Below, piece after piece: positions 1 to 7,032 of a DNA stretch of 10,356 nt. The DNA is from Cyclobacteriaceae bacterium (GTDB lineage: Bacteria; Bacteroidota; Bacteroidia; Cytophagales; Cyclobacteriaceae). The stretch's first letter is position 1, and the number at the start of each line of letters is the position of its first letter. Position numbers and translations under genes: made by a program. A model generated the notes under the pieces. That model saw nothing but the letters and a program-made list of their open reading frames with translations, made no database searches and was not told the DNA's origin. Location of the stretch: the NCBI GenBank assembly GCA_025363495.1, contig JANYDR010000036.1, positions 1 to 10,356 on the forward strand, given 5' to 3'.

Positions 1-1583
1 TTTGTCGCGAGGTCATAATCATAAAATTCACGAACACCATTCTTCTCAGCGTAATTCACAACCAGTGCTAATGGGTGAAAACTAAATCCCTTTCCACTGA
101 GAATCCGAAAATCTTCCTGATTATAAAAATCAATAGATTCAATTATCATGGGGGCCTGATTAACTCCACCGAGCGCGGTAACATTCATGCTATCAGATTT
201 CAAGTCCCATCGAAGAATATCAGCACTGAAGTCAACATTAAAAAAAGAAGAAGTAAAAGGGGCATCGTGGAGAGGACCTTTACTTCGTTGTAGTGAAAGC
301 CTTTGCTTACCATAATCAAACCGAAGCTGAATACTTGGATGAGAAATGGAATCGTTATCCTGATAAATCCGGATCATTGCCTGCTTCGCAGTGACTACAG
401 AATCCTGGAATTCAAAAAGACGTGATAAGGCCGTAAATTTTTTATCCGACGCATCCATCACCTCCAATTTTGAATAGTCTCCACTTACGGAAGAACTATA
501 GATACGACGGCCATTAAGGGCAAAGCCACCATGATATTTCATTTTATCATTGCTGAGCCCCAGTATTGGAACATTGCTTTGAAAGGACATGAAGCGTGGA
601 TAATTAGAAGTCATTTTATCTTTATGACTCAAGCTTTTAAATTCAAACACTCCATCCACTTTACCTGCAATCTTCCCGACATAAACGAGTTTACCTTGTT
701 CGGCCTTGACTTGCGGCTTGTCTACATTGAAGTTAAACTCCTTGAATTCAAAATGGACAGAATCGGACCCTAACCCGGCCGGTGCCCAGCCAAAGGATCC
801 TCGTTTTCCCACAAATGTTCCGTCTCGAAGTGAAAGCGAGCCACTTGTATTTTTCAAGAAGGCAGAATCATAAGATGTCGAGAAATTAAAGGTGACACCC
901 TCAAACTTTAAAATAGCACCCGTCAAAACAGGTTGAGGCATTGGTTGCTGCATCCATGAAGACAATGCGTCTTTAGCAACTTTAGTAGTGTCATCCTGCC
1001 ACACGGTATTATTCTCCTGTTGAGGACTATTCTTATCCCATTGATTAAAGTTGTCGGTTGATTTAGTTGTGTCCGGGACTTCAACACGCGGGTCTTTTAT
1101 ATAGTCAAATGTATAGGCATCGGCTTCTGCATAAAGTCGGTAGGATCTTTCATAGTGCAGCGCGTGGTACTCAAAAAAATCGCGGGTATAATGGAAGAAT
1201 GCAGCTGTCTTGTTTCCGTCTTCTTTTTCGATGACGAGCTTTGCCACTTTAAGAAACGTTGATAATTTCTCCGCATCCGCATGCTCGCGCTCTACAATAA
1301 AACCTATTGATCCATAAAAATCAGATAATAACGGAAAGGGTTTATATCGTTTTTTACGAAGGATTTCTGCCTGTCGTTTCACAAGGTCCTGCTGGTCCAG
1401 GGTAAGGCTATGCCAGGCTGTAGCAAAAACTCCGCCCACCATAGAAGCTTCATTGTTCTGACTATTTTCCAAAATTACCCGCACACTATCCTGATAAGAC
1501 AGCTTATAGGCTTCATTCGTCTGCGCCTGGATCAGGCTAGTCGGTAGAATTAAGAATAAGAAGTACGAAAAAACCTTTTTCAC
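1..1583 (-). CDS. Large exported protein of unknown function (C-terminus beyond window)
   Basis: An open frame of 527 complete codons without a stop runs leftwards out of the window, so only the N-terminal part is seen. I do not recognise the family. The GTG at 1583 is the best start: it is followed by a classic Sec signal peptide (KK, then a hydrophobic stretch VFSYFLFLILPTSL, then a probable cut after IQA, about residue 20), and the frame upstream reaches a stop at 1641-1643 with no ATG between. After the signal, residues 22-170 look mostly helical and charged. A low-complexity Asn/Gln/Thr/Asp-rich linker follows (about 160-195), and then a long region of alternating polar/hydrophobic residues rich in Gly, Ser, Phe and Asp, which suggests beta-strands. 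No catalytic motif stands out. A surface or periplasmic location is inferred. The gene lies 101 nt downstream of prmA on the same strand. Confidence 0.8.
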   Translation of the reverse strand, partial: MKKVFSYFLFLILPTSLIQAQTNEAYKLSYQDSVRVILENSQNNEASMVGGVFATAWHSLTLDQQDLVKRQAEILRKKRYKPFPLLSDFYGSIGFIVEREHADAEKLSTFLKVAKLVIEKEDGNKTAAFFHYTRDFFEYHALHYERSYRLYAEADAYTFDYIKDPRVEVPDTTKSTDNFNQWDKNSPQQENNTVWQDDTTKVAKDALSSWMQQPMPQPVLTGAILKFEGVTFNFSTSYDSAFLKNTSGSLSLRDGTFVGKRGSFGWAPAGLGSDSVHFEFKEFNFNVDKPQVKAEQGKLVYVGKIAGKVDGVFEFKSLSHKDKMTSNYPRFMSFQSNVPILGLSNDKMKYHGGFALNGRRIYSSSVSGDYSKLEVMDASDKKFTALSRLFEFQDSVVTAKQAMIRIYQDNDSISHPSIQLRFDYGKQRLSLQRSKGPLHDAPFTSSFFNVDFSADILRWDLKSDSMNVTALGGVNQAPMIIESIDFYNQEDFRILSGKGFSFHPLALVVNYAEKNGVREFYDYDLAT

Positions 1584-1604
1584 GCGGCCAAACCTTGAAA
1601 TTCG

Positions 1605-1612
1605 TAAAATTA
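1605..1612 (-). promoter_or_regulatory. Near-consensus -7 box before the large exported protein
   Basis: On the minus strand the sequence reads TAATTTTA, five of the six fixed positions of the Bacteroidota -7 element TAnnTTTG, 21 nt before the GTG start. There is no TTG/TTTG at the expected upstream spacing, so this is a weak call. If it is real, the large gene has its own promoter separate from ridA-prmA. Confidence 0.2.
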
Positions 1613-1684
1613 TTTGGATTAACCCGGACCCGGAGTAATGCTATAACGGAAAACCACTCCAAATCATTGGGTGGCATTCTCTTT

Positions 1685-2518
1685 TTAAAATATTTTATCC
1701 AATAAAAGAGAGGCCCAGGTTTCACGTTCGTCCCGATGCTGCTCTTGCAACCCATGCCTTTTTGCTTCTTCCAAAAGGTCAGAAATATCTTTTGTATAAA
1801 ATCCACTCAGAAGTAACTGCCCCCCGACCATAAGGTTTTCTGAATAAACTTTCATCTCTGCCAGCAACACATTCTTGTTGATGTTTGCCAAAATAATATC
1901 AAACCTCTTGGTCCACACAAAGTCACCAATGGTTCCCTGACGAATAGTAATGTTTTGACATTTATTCACTCGTGCGTTGTCTTCACCATTCTCAATACTC
2001 CAATCATCAATATCAAATGATTCAATACTTTCTGCACCACGCTTAGAAGCCATCACCGATAAAATGGCAGTGCCACAACCGGCATCCATTACGTACTTAT
2101 TGAGATGGTCTATCTTCAATTGATTTTTTATCATCAGATAAGTCGTTTGATGATGACCCGTGCCAAAGGACATCTTTGGTGTAATGATAATTTCGTAGGG
2201 ATATTTCTTATCAATCTTGTGAAACTCTGCGCGGATAAGGCACTCATCCTCCACAATCACCGGGTCTACATTTTTTTCCCACTCCTCGTTCCAGTTTTCT
2301 TTATGGACTTTATCCTGAAAGAAAATCAGTGGTTGCACATGCTGATACTTTTCCTTTATAAGTTCTACGAGAGCGAAATCCACTTTCTTTTCCTCCGTAT
2401 ATGCTTCAAATCCTTTTTCATTTTCTAAAAAAGTATCAAAGCCAGCCTCTGCCACTTCTGCCATGAGAATCTCAGCAAAGTCGGGATCACAGATAACCTG
2501 AAGTCGTGTATAGTACAA
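1685..2518 (-). CDS. prmA: Ribosomal protein L11 methyltransferase
   Basis: A 277-residue protein of normal family length. PrmA uses S-adenosylmethionine to methylate amino groups of ribosomal protein L11 in the cytoplasm. The N-terminal substrate-recognition domain (about 1-90) is followed by a Rossmann methyltransferase domain. Visible motifs are FGTGHHQTT at 118-126 (the PrmA-type FGTGxHxTT), the SAM-binding glycine loop DAGCGTAIL at 145-153, an acidic FDIDD at 168-172, ANINKN at 211-216 and LLLSGFY at 235-241. The start is a TTG at 2518. It gives the expected first beta-strand (YYTRLQVIC), an in-frame TAA lies three codons upstream, and the first ATG would remove 18 residues of the conserved N-terminus. 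No Shine-Dalgarno is visible. The gene begins 22 nt after the ridA-like stop, so the two are probably co-transcribed. Confidence 0.96.
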   Translation of the reverse strand: MYYTRLQVICDPDFAEILMAEVAEAGFDTFLENEKGFEAYTEEKKVDFALVELIKEKYQHVQPLIFFQDKVHKENWNEEWEKNVDPVIVEDECLIRAEFHKIDKKYPYEIIITPKMSFGTGHHQTTYLMIKNQLKIDHLNKYVMDAGCGTAILSVMASKRGAESIESFDIDDWSIENGEDNARVNKCQNITIRQGTIGDFVWTKRFDIILANINKNVLLAEMKVYSENLMVGGQLLLSGFYTKDISDLLEEAKRHGLQEQHRDERETWASLLLDKIF

Positions 2519-2540
2519 AGTGTGTTAACAAGAAGACAAC

Positions 2541-3062
2541 TTATTCAACCTCCACTACCATCTCAATCTCCACAGCCATGTTAAGTGGAAGTGCGTACAT
2601 GCCTACAGCGGAGCGTGCATGCTTTCCTTTTTCACCAAATACGGCAACCATAAAATCGGAAAAACCATTAATGACTTTAGGCTGGTCCGTGAAACTCTCT
2701 GTGCAGTTCACCATTCCTAAAACTTTTACAATTCGGTTAACTTTATTCAAGTCTCCAATTTCAGCTTTTAGGGAAGTCAGAAGATTGAGGCCAGTTAATT
2801 TGGCAGCTTCATACCCTTGTGGAATTGTTAGGTCTTTTCCCACTTTGCCAGTAATGTAAGTACCATCAGCATTAGAGGGGCCATGACCGGATAAAAAAAC
2901 AAGATTTCCCACACGCACTGCTTTTACGTAATTGGCGATGGGCGCTTGCGGAGCTGGAAGTATTATTCCTAACTCTTTCAACTTCTTTTCAACATCGGGT
3001 TTTTGAGCGAGTGATGAGCTGATAACAGCCAACACAAAGCAAAGGGTGGCGAGGGTTCTCAT
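2541..3062 (-). CDS. RidA (YjgF/YER057c/UK114) family protein with signal peptide
   Basis: A 173-residue protein. Residues 1-20 form a clear Sec signal peptide (MRTLATLCFV, hydrophobic core, cut after SSLA), and the rest is a single RidA-fold domain. I see the family features FLSGHGP (57-62), the NCTESF strand/turn (119-124) and GKHARSAVGM (146-155). Arg150 corresponds by eye to the substrate-carboxylate-binding Arg105 of E. coli RidA; the following Cys107 position is Ala here. Cytoplasmic RidA hydrolyses reactive enamines/imines such as 2-aminoacrylate. This copy is predicted to work outside the cytoplasm, so its substrate is open. I chose the ATG at 3062 because it starts the signal peptide exactly; a TTG seven codons upstream is in frame but adds a charged stretch. 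The gene precedes prmA by 22 nt and diverges from tag. Confidence 0.9.
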   Translation of the reverse strand: MRTLATLCFVLAVISSSLAQKPDVEKKLKELGIILPAPQAPIANYVKAVRVGNLVFLSGHGPSNADGTYITGKVGKDLTIPQGYEAAKLTGLNLLTSLKAEIGDLNKVNRIVKVLGMVNCTESFTDQPKVINGFSDFMVAVFGEKGKHARSAVGMYALPLNMAVEIEMVVEVE

Positions 3063-3129
3063 TGGTTTTTCTTTTTTCTCCAAGATAAGGTGTTACCATG
3101 AATTTTTTAACTTGGTTTCTTTTAAGTGT
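3063..3129. promoter_or_regulatory. Divergent promoter region between ridA-like gene and tag
   Basis: This 67-nt AT-rich gap must carry the start signals of both genes. On the minus strand 3080-3087 reads TATCTTGG, and on the plus strand 3108-3115 reads TAACTTGG. Both match five of the six fixed positions of TAnnTTTG, and they lie 17 nt and 14 nt before their ATGs. No convincing -33 TTTG is seen for either. The two boxes are about 20 nt apart, so the promoters would face away from each other and compete for space. Confidence 0.25.
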
Positions 3130-3711
3130 ATGGATGATAAAAAAAATCGTTGTTCCTGGTGCCTCAAATTCGAGAAGTACATCAAATATCATGATGAAGA
3201 ATGGGGTGTCCCAGTTCACGATGACAGGACCCATTTTGAGTTTCTGGTGCTGGAAGGTGCACAGGCAGGGTTAAGCTGGTCTATGATCCTTAACAAACGA
3301 GAAGGGTATCGCAAAAATTTCGCAGACTTCGACCCCATCAAAGTTTCAAAATTTACTCAGGCACGGATAGAAAAAATTTTACTTGACCCTGGAATCGTGC
3401 GCAACAGACTTAAAGTTCAAGCCACAGTAAATAACGCAAAGCATTTTCTCGCGGTGCAAAAAGAATTCGGAAGCTTTGATGCCTATATCTGGAGCTTTGT
3501 GAAAGGCAAACCTATTATTAACAAACCCAAACAGTTAGGAGAAATAAAACCGACATCCAAAGAATCGGACGCGCTTAGTAAAGACTTGATTAAACGTGGA
3601 TTCAAATTCGTTGGAAGTACCGTGATCTACGCTCACATGCAAGCCTGTGGGTTGGTGAATGATCATTTGGTGGATTGTCATCGATATAAAGAGACGATAC
3701 GCTTGCGGTGA
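3130..3711 (+). CDS. tag: DNA-3-methyladenine glycosylase I
   Basis: A 193-residue protein, close to the 187 of E. coli Tag. It excises 3-methyladenine from alkylated DNA as the first step of base-excision repair. The zinc-binding residues of the family are all present at a constant offset of four from E. coli: Cys8, His21, His179 and Cys183. The base-pocket residues also match: Tyr20, Glu42 (in LEGAQAGLSW, 41-50) and Trp50. The C-terminal RGFKFVGSTV and MQACGLVNDH motifs are typical. I chose the ATG at 3130 (MDDKKNRCSW) because it places Cys8 correctly. The frame stays open further upstream to about 3046, but that stretch overlaps the divergent ridA start and has no homology to the family. 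The gene stands alone on the plus strand and its TGA is 2 nt from the stop of the convergent LysE gene. Confidence 0.96.
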   Translation: MDDKKNRCSWCLKFEKYIKYHDEEWGVPVHDDRTHFEFLVLEGAQAGLSWSMILNKREGYRKNFADFDPIKVSKFTQARIEKILLDPGIVRNRLKVQATVNNAKHFLAVQKEFGSFDAYIWSFVKGKPIINKPKQLGEIKPTSKESDALSKDLIKRGFKFVGSTVIYAHMQACGLVNDHLVDCHRYKETIRLR

Positions 3712-3713
3712 TA

Positions 3714-4328
3714 TTACAAAAAAAGATATCTATAAAAAGCATAAAAACCGAGTCCCAATAAAGTAAGCCCCGGAATAATCTTAACCCACTTGCTTCCCTC
3801 AACATACGGCGCAAGACGCTGAGCAAAAAAGATAAGCACTGATAACAATGCCATTGCTCCAACGGCGGTACCTAGTACATAAACATGCAATAATCCAGCT
3901 GTACCGATCTCAATCCACCCCTGTACCTTCATATAAGCGGTAAAAGCCATCCAGTAAGGTATCGCCATTGGGTTGAGTATACTCAATACGAGTCCTCTTC
4001 TGAAACCACTTTCACTAAATTTTTTCGCAAGTGCAGAGGGTTTCTTCGAAGGCACCAGATTAAAAATGCCAAGGCTAACCATGACGATAGCGGCAATCAA
4101 TTCAAAATTCTGAACGATTACCGGCGATGACGAAATCAGGTATTCAAAATGAACGCCGATCCACGCATAAGGATATTCAACAATAGCGACCGCCAAAGCA
4201 AAACGTAATGCTGTACCAACTCTCTTCTCAAGCCCCAATTGCAAGACTGTCAGGTTGAGTGTTCCGGGTGGGATAGATCCAATGAAACTGAAAATAAAAC
4301 CTAAAGAAAATACCTGAAGATAGGCCAT
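3714..4328 (-). CDS. LysE-family small-solute exporter
   Basis: A 204-residue integral inner-membrane protein, of the usual length for LysE/RhtB-type exporters of amino acids and similar solutes. About six hydrophobic segments can be drawn: 3-25, 38-57, 72-92, 110-135, 142-167 and 180-202. The first carries the family motif around SIPPGTLNLTV (18-28), and the fourth carries the ILNPMAIPYW pattern (117-126, with Asn119-Pro120). The loop between the third and fourth segments is short and basic (SKKPSALAKK, 94-103). The ATG at 4328 follows the ATP-grasp stop after a single base, so translation is probably coupled. It is the last gene of the DinB / ATP-grasp / LysE unit. The substrate cannot be read from the sequence; a product of the upstream ligase-like enzyme is my inference. 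Confidence 0.88.
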   Translation of the reverse strand: MAYLQVFSLGFIFSFIGSIPPGTLNLTVLQLGLEKRVGTALRFALAVAIVEYPYAWIGVHFEYLISSSPVIVQNFELIAAIVMVSLGIFNLVPSKKPSALAKKFSESGFRRGLVLSILNPMAIPYWMAFTAYMKVQGWIEIGTAGLLHVYVLGTAVGAMALLSVLIFFAQRLAPYVEGSKWVKIIPGLTLLGLGFYAFYRYLFL

Positions 4329-4329
4329 G

Positions 4330-5376
4330 CTAGGAACGGGCGGTCAGGGCTTTGAATTTTTGATAAATTTCCCTTGCCTCCTGGAAGGAAATATACGCAA
4401 CACCGCGCTTATGATTCTCTGCACTGATGCGATAAATGTCACTCCAATGACGCCATAACACTCCCAATGCTTTTGCAAATGAAAAGCCTGGATGGTATAT
4501 ATGAGCCGGTTCTGCTCCGCAGCCGTTGAGTTCTACTATTTTCACTCTTCCGTTTTCAAGATCTTCTACATTTGCTACACGCAAATCAAATCTTCCAAAA
4601 TAAAACCCTTCAATTTGCTTACTGATGTTGTCAAAAGAAGCTGAAAGCTTATCGGAGATCAGATGATTCTCATTTAAAAATTTCGTGCCAAGACAATGAT
4701 TGCCGATGGAAACCAATTCTTTTTTTTCTCCGGAAGGTATAACACCTGATAACTGGTCATGATAAACCTGTTTCAACGTTTCCCATTGAAGCTTAGCCCG
4801 CTCCTTTTCTAAAATTAATTGCCGTAGTGTTTTTGTACCATCGCCCGTCACCGATAACATTTCCTTTCCAACGATGGAAGTCACCTTTCCGGAAGACTCG
4901 CTTGGGTATCGCACGTAGAACACGCCGAATTCCAGCGGAAGATCTACTAATTCCTGTGCCAGGAAATCAATCTTTATCTCTGCCAGATAATTTTCAATCT
5001 CCTGAGGGTTTTTTATTTTTCTCACCATCCAGCCACGCTCACCAAGATCTGGTTTAAAGATCAATGGAAAAATCAATCCGCTTTCCTGAAGTTTGTGAAG
5101 AACACCATCTACTGTAACCGGAAGTTTTATCAGAATGGTCTTAGGCTTATAAGGTTCAGGCACCAATTCAAGTACTTCAAATTTGGATTCACCAAACATA
5201 CCTCCCATCAATATGCCTGGATTGGAGGCTGAAAAATAAACCAGCGATCTGGTCTTTAACGAAAGCCAAAGCCAATAAGGAAAAAGAGGAGCCTGAAGTA
5301 TGCCAAATGGCCAATACTCCCAACTTCTGACTTTAATAAAAAAATTGCTATGAAAAATTCGCGAAATGAAATTCAT
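4330..5376 (-). CDS. ATP-grasp domain protein, carboxylate-amine ligase-like
   Basis: A 348-residue protein with an ATP-grasp signature. ATP-grasp enzymes activate a carboxylate as acyl phosphate and join it to an amine or similar nucleophile. Visible elements are IFKPDLGERG (106-115, Lys108 likely contacts ATP), FLAQELVDLPLEF (138-150, hinge and adenine region), a strand LEFGVFYVRYP (148-158), FGRFDLR (260-266) and the metal-binding VELNG (281-285), followed by an unusual CGAEPAHIYHPG (286-297). The N-terminus is aromatic and hydrophobic (WEYWPFGILQ and following, about 19-46) and may lie on the membrane; it is not a cleavable signal. Similar proteins are often named D-alanine-D-alanine ligase in databases, but this name should not be trusted: the N-terminal half does not look like Ddl. 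The substrate is unknown. The gene sits 9 nt after the DinB-fold gene and 1 nt before the exporter. Confidence 0.85.
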   Translation of the reverse strand: MNFISRIFHSNFFIKVRSWEYWPFGILQAPLFPYWLWLSLKTRSLVYFSASNPGILMGGMFGESKFEVLELVPEPYKPKTILIKLPVTVDGVLHKLQESGLIFPLIFKPDLGERGWMVRKIKNPQEIENYLAEIKIDFLAQELVDLPLEFGVFYVRYPSESSGKVTSIVGKEMLSVTGDGTKTLRQLILEKERAKLQWETLKQVYHDQLSGVIPSGEKKELVSIGNHCLGTKFLNENHLISDKLSASFDNISKQIEGFYFGRFDLRVANVEDLENGRVKIVELNGCGAEPAHIYHPGFSFAKALGVLWRHWSDIYRISAENHKRGVAYISFQEAREIYQKFKALTARS

Positions 5377-5385
5377 CGCTGCACC

Positions 5386-5901
5386 TCAGCGTGCGGTCGC
5401 CATGGCTTCGTTGTGCCGCATCGTACTTACCGCTATACCAAAATCAGGAGGGAACGTAACGTAAGGTGCTATTTCACGAAGTCCTATTTTCATAATCGCC
5501 ATGTGATGAACAGCATGCTCAATGTTATAGGTAAGCTCCCGGAAATAATTGGTCTCAATAATGATACAGTCTTCGTTATCACGTTCATAACCAACCTCAA
5601 GCTTTAATGATTGGTCCTCTTTCTGCCCTTTAATAAATTCACGTACCTGGCTGATAGCATTCAAGGCAATAAACTTATCTGACTCAATAAGCTTATCATG
5701 AGAGCGCTTGTCGTAGTTGACAACACCTTTTTGAAATCCCTGCTCAAGGCACAAAAAGAATTCAAGCGTATGCCGGGAGTGCTGACCAATGGTGGAATTG
5801 CTCAACGCTACAGAAGGCCTGGCAAAATCTCTCTCGTCCAATTGACCAATAATATTCGCCAATTGATCGAGGATGTTAGTACAAGCGTCTGAAAGTTGCA
5901 T
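5386..5901 (-). CDS. DinB-like four-helix-bundle protein (putative metal enzyme)
   Basis: A 171-residue, mainly helical protein that fits the DinB/YfiT-like fold. This fold often binds one metal through three histidines, and some members transfer thiol groups (bacillithiol or mycothiol) to small molecules. Candidate ligands are His41 and His44 in TIGQHSRHTLEFF, and His129, His132 and His133 in NIEHAVHHMAIMKIGL, in the expected second and later helices. The C-terminus (PPDFGIAVSTMRHNEAMATA) is probably conserved too, as its Pro/Gly/Met/His content is distinctive. The start is taken as the ATG at 5901; a TTG three codons upstream is also in frame. It is the first gene of a tight operon with the ATP-grasp and LysE genes. 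The name DinB refers only to the fold; no role in DNA damage follows. The reaction is unknown. Confidence 0.8.
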   Translation of the reverse strand: MQLSDACTNILDQLANIIGQLDERDFARPSVALSNSTIGQHSRHTLEFFLCLEQGFQKGVVNYDKRSHDKLIESDKFIALNAISQVREFIKGQKEDQSLKLEVGYERDNEDCIIIETNYFRELTYNIEHAVHHMAIMKIGLREIAPYVTFPPDFGIAVSTMRHNEAMATAR

Positions 5902-5920
5902 AAGCTGCAAGTAGGGTTTA

Positions 5921-5928
5921 CAAATTTA
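5921..5928 (-). promoter_or_regulatory. Putative -7 box of the DinB / ATP-grasp / LysE operon
   Basis: The minus strand reads TAAATTTG, a full match to the Bacteroidota -7 consensus TAnnTTTG, 19 nt before the ATG at 5901. No TTG or TTTG lies at the usual 17-23 nt upstream, so only half of the promoter is supported. It would give a short leader of roughly a dozen bases for the three-gene transcript. Confidence 0.4.
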
Positions 5929-5970
5929 AGAGAAAATTAACCGATATACGAGGGCTTGTCCTCACCGGAT

Positions 5971-6432
5971 TTAGGGTATATACTTTTTCCAGTTTTGGTC
6001 AGCCTTCACTTTCAACCCCTTCTCATTTTTGTTCCAGGTCGTAAGGGTATTGTTGCCCCAGGAATTATAGAACACGTAAAGTTTCCCATCAAGGATTTTA
6101 AACGTTTCCGGGTCAACTTTTACTTTTTCGCCGGAGTCACCCATCGCAAAAGCGCACCAACCTCCATAAGCCGGTTCATATTTTTCAGGCGAAGCTTTGA
6201 ACTTATTAAGGTTCGCGGTTGTGGCAAAAAAATAGGTCACTCCTTTATAGTCTTCTTTAATTTCTTCCTTTCCTTCCAATGGTTTATTGTCAAAATAACT
6301 TACCGGATCATACCCGTCAATAGCGATTCCTTTCCTGACATTGAAATTTTTCTTACGGGCATCGTCGCTTTGCGCGAATGTAAAGGTGAAAGTTGTAATC
6401 ACCAGTACTATCATCAAAACACCATTCTTCAT
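5971..6432 (-). CDS. Exported YHS-domain protein
   Basis: A 153-residue protein with a Sec signal peptide (MKNGVLMIVLVITTFTFTFA, cut near residue 20) and a YHS-type domain. The motifs are GIAIDGYDPVSYF (35-47), YKGVTYFF (62-69), PEKYEPAYGGWCAFAM (82-97) and ILDGKLYVFYN (113-123). YHS domains are short modules linked to metal binding in some proteins, and Cys93 in GGWCAFA is the obvious candidate ligand. The precise role of this exported subfamily is not established. The ATG at 6432 begins the signal peptide; a TTG two codons upstream is possible. Predicted to be periplasmic. It is 84 nt downstream of recX and 69 nt upstream of the DinB-like gene, and is probably its own transcription unit. 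I see no strong promoter match before it. Confidence 0.88.
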   Translation of the reverse strand: MKNGVLMIVLVITTFTFTFAQSDDARKKNFNVRKGIAIDGYDPVSYFDNKPLEGKEEIKEDYKGVTYFFATTANLNKFKASPEKYEPAYGGWCAFAMGDSGEKVKVDPETFKILDGKLYVFYNSWGNNTLTTWNKNEKGLKVKADQNWKKYIP

Positions 6433-6516
6433 ACTCAATATTTTTACGGTGTAACGTACTAAAACAAAGTTCGGATGTGCAAGGCAAGTACTTTGTCGTG
6501 CTCCTTACAATTCCTG

Positions 6517-7014
6517 TCATGATTCAGTAATTTCTTTCACAACAGCCCAGACCAACTCTGATTCGTAACCCTTGCCTATGGCGAAACGGGCTACTTTATC
6601 CCGTTTTTTAAAAAGATTCGGTTCTTTTGTCAGATCGAGTTTCTTCACTAGAAGACCCCTGAGTGTTTTTTTGTAATCCGCATCTGATAGTTCCGCGAGC
6701 CCTTTTTTAATACATTTTGGAGTGACTCCATGAGACTCGAGCTCATGAACAATTTTATTACGGCCCCATTTTTTCATTCGAAACTTCCCACCGGCAAATG
6801 CTTTGGCAAATCGCTCCTCATTGAGAAAGCCTTCTGTAATAAGTTTGGATAAGAGCTCTTCTACGTCTCCACGATGCAATCCGTATTCATAAAGTTTGTT
6901 CCTTACTTCTTTGTGAGAGCGCTCCTGATAGGCGCAATACCTGGATATCTTTTCAAAAGCCTGCGCAGGGGTGTAGAATTTCTTCTTCTTGCCCGAATCG
7001 TCCACGTTCATCAT
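6517..7014 (-). CDS. recX: RecX family regulatory protein
   Basis: A 165-residue basic helical protein of typical RecX length. RecX binds RecA filaments and limits recombinase activity in the cytoplasm. The first helical repeat shows ISRYCAYQERSHKEVRNKL (23-41), and the hallmark second-repeat motif is EGFLNEERFAKAFAGGK (61-77), followed by KWGRNKIVHEL (82-92). The third repeat (about 105-160) is more diverged. Two consecutive ATGs at 7014 and 7011 could both start it. recA and lexA are not in the window, so the gene is not in the recA-recX arrangement common in other phyla. A promoter-like sequence lies directly upstream and overlaps one arm of an inverted repeat. Confidence 0.93.
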   Translation of the reverse strand: MMNVDDSGKKKKFYTPAQAFEKISRYCAYQERSHKEVRNKLYEYGLHRGDVEELLSKLITEGFLNEERFAKAFAGGKFRMKKWGRNKIVHELESHGVTPKCIKKGLAELSDADYKKTLRGLLVKKLDLTKEPNLFKKRDKVARFAIGKGYESELVWAVVKEITES

Positions 7015-7032
7015 TCTTTAAAGATGGGGAAT

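Noticed and set aside
531..773. Plus-strand open frames inside the large exported gene (also 75-293)
   Set aside because: They are shadows of the continuous minus-strand coding frame with its signal peptide, and have no recognisable domain.
1624..1636. Repeated CCGGGT units between prmA and the large gene, considered as terminator or operator
   Set aside because: Only two short units, no stable stem and no T-run.
1537..1806. Minus-strand open frame bridging prmA and the large exported gene
   Set aside because: Out of frame with both genes and overlapping both; it looks like a by-product of their junction.
5950..5963. Hairpin GAGG-GCTTGT-CCTC downstream of the YHS gene, as a possible terminator
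   Set aside because: Only a 4-bp stem and no proper T-run follows on the minus strand.
5956..6462. 168-codon plus-strand open frame opposite the YHS gene
   Set aside because: The minus-strand frame encodes a recognisable YHS domain with a signal peptide; the plus-strand product is of low complexity and resembles nothing.
6464..6496. Inverted repeat ACAAAGT / ACTTTGT between recX and the YHS gene
   Set aside because: 7-bp arms with a 19-nt loop, no T-run and no fit to a known operator; too weak to call.
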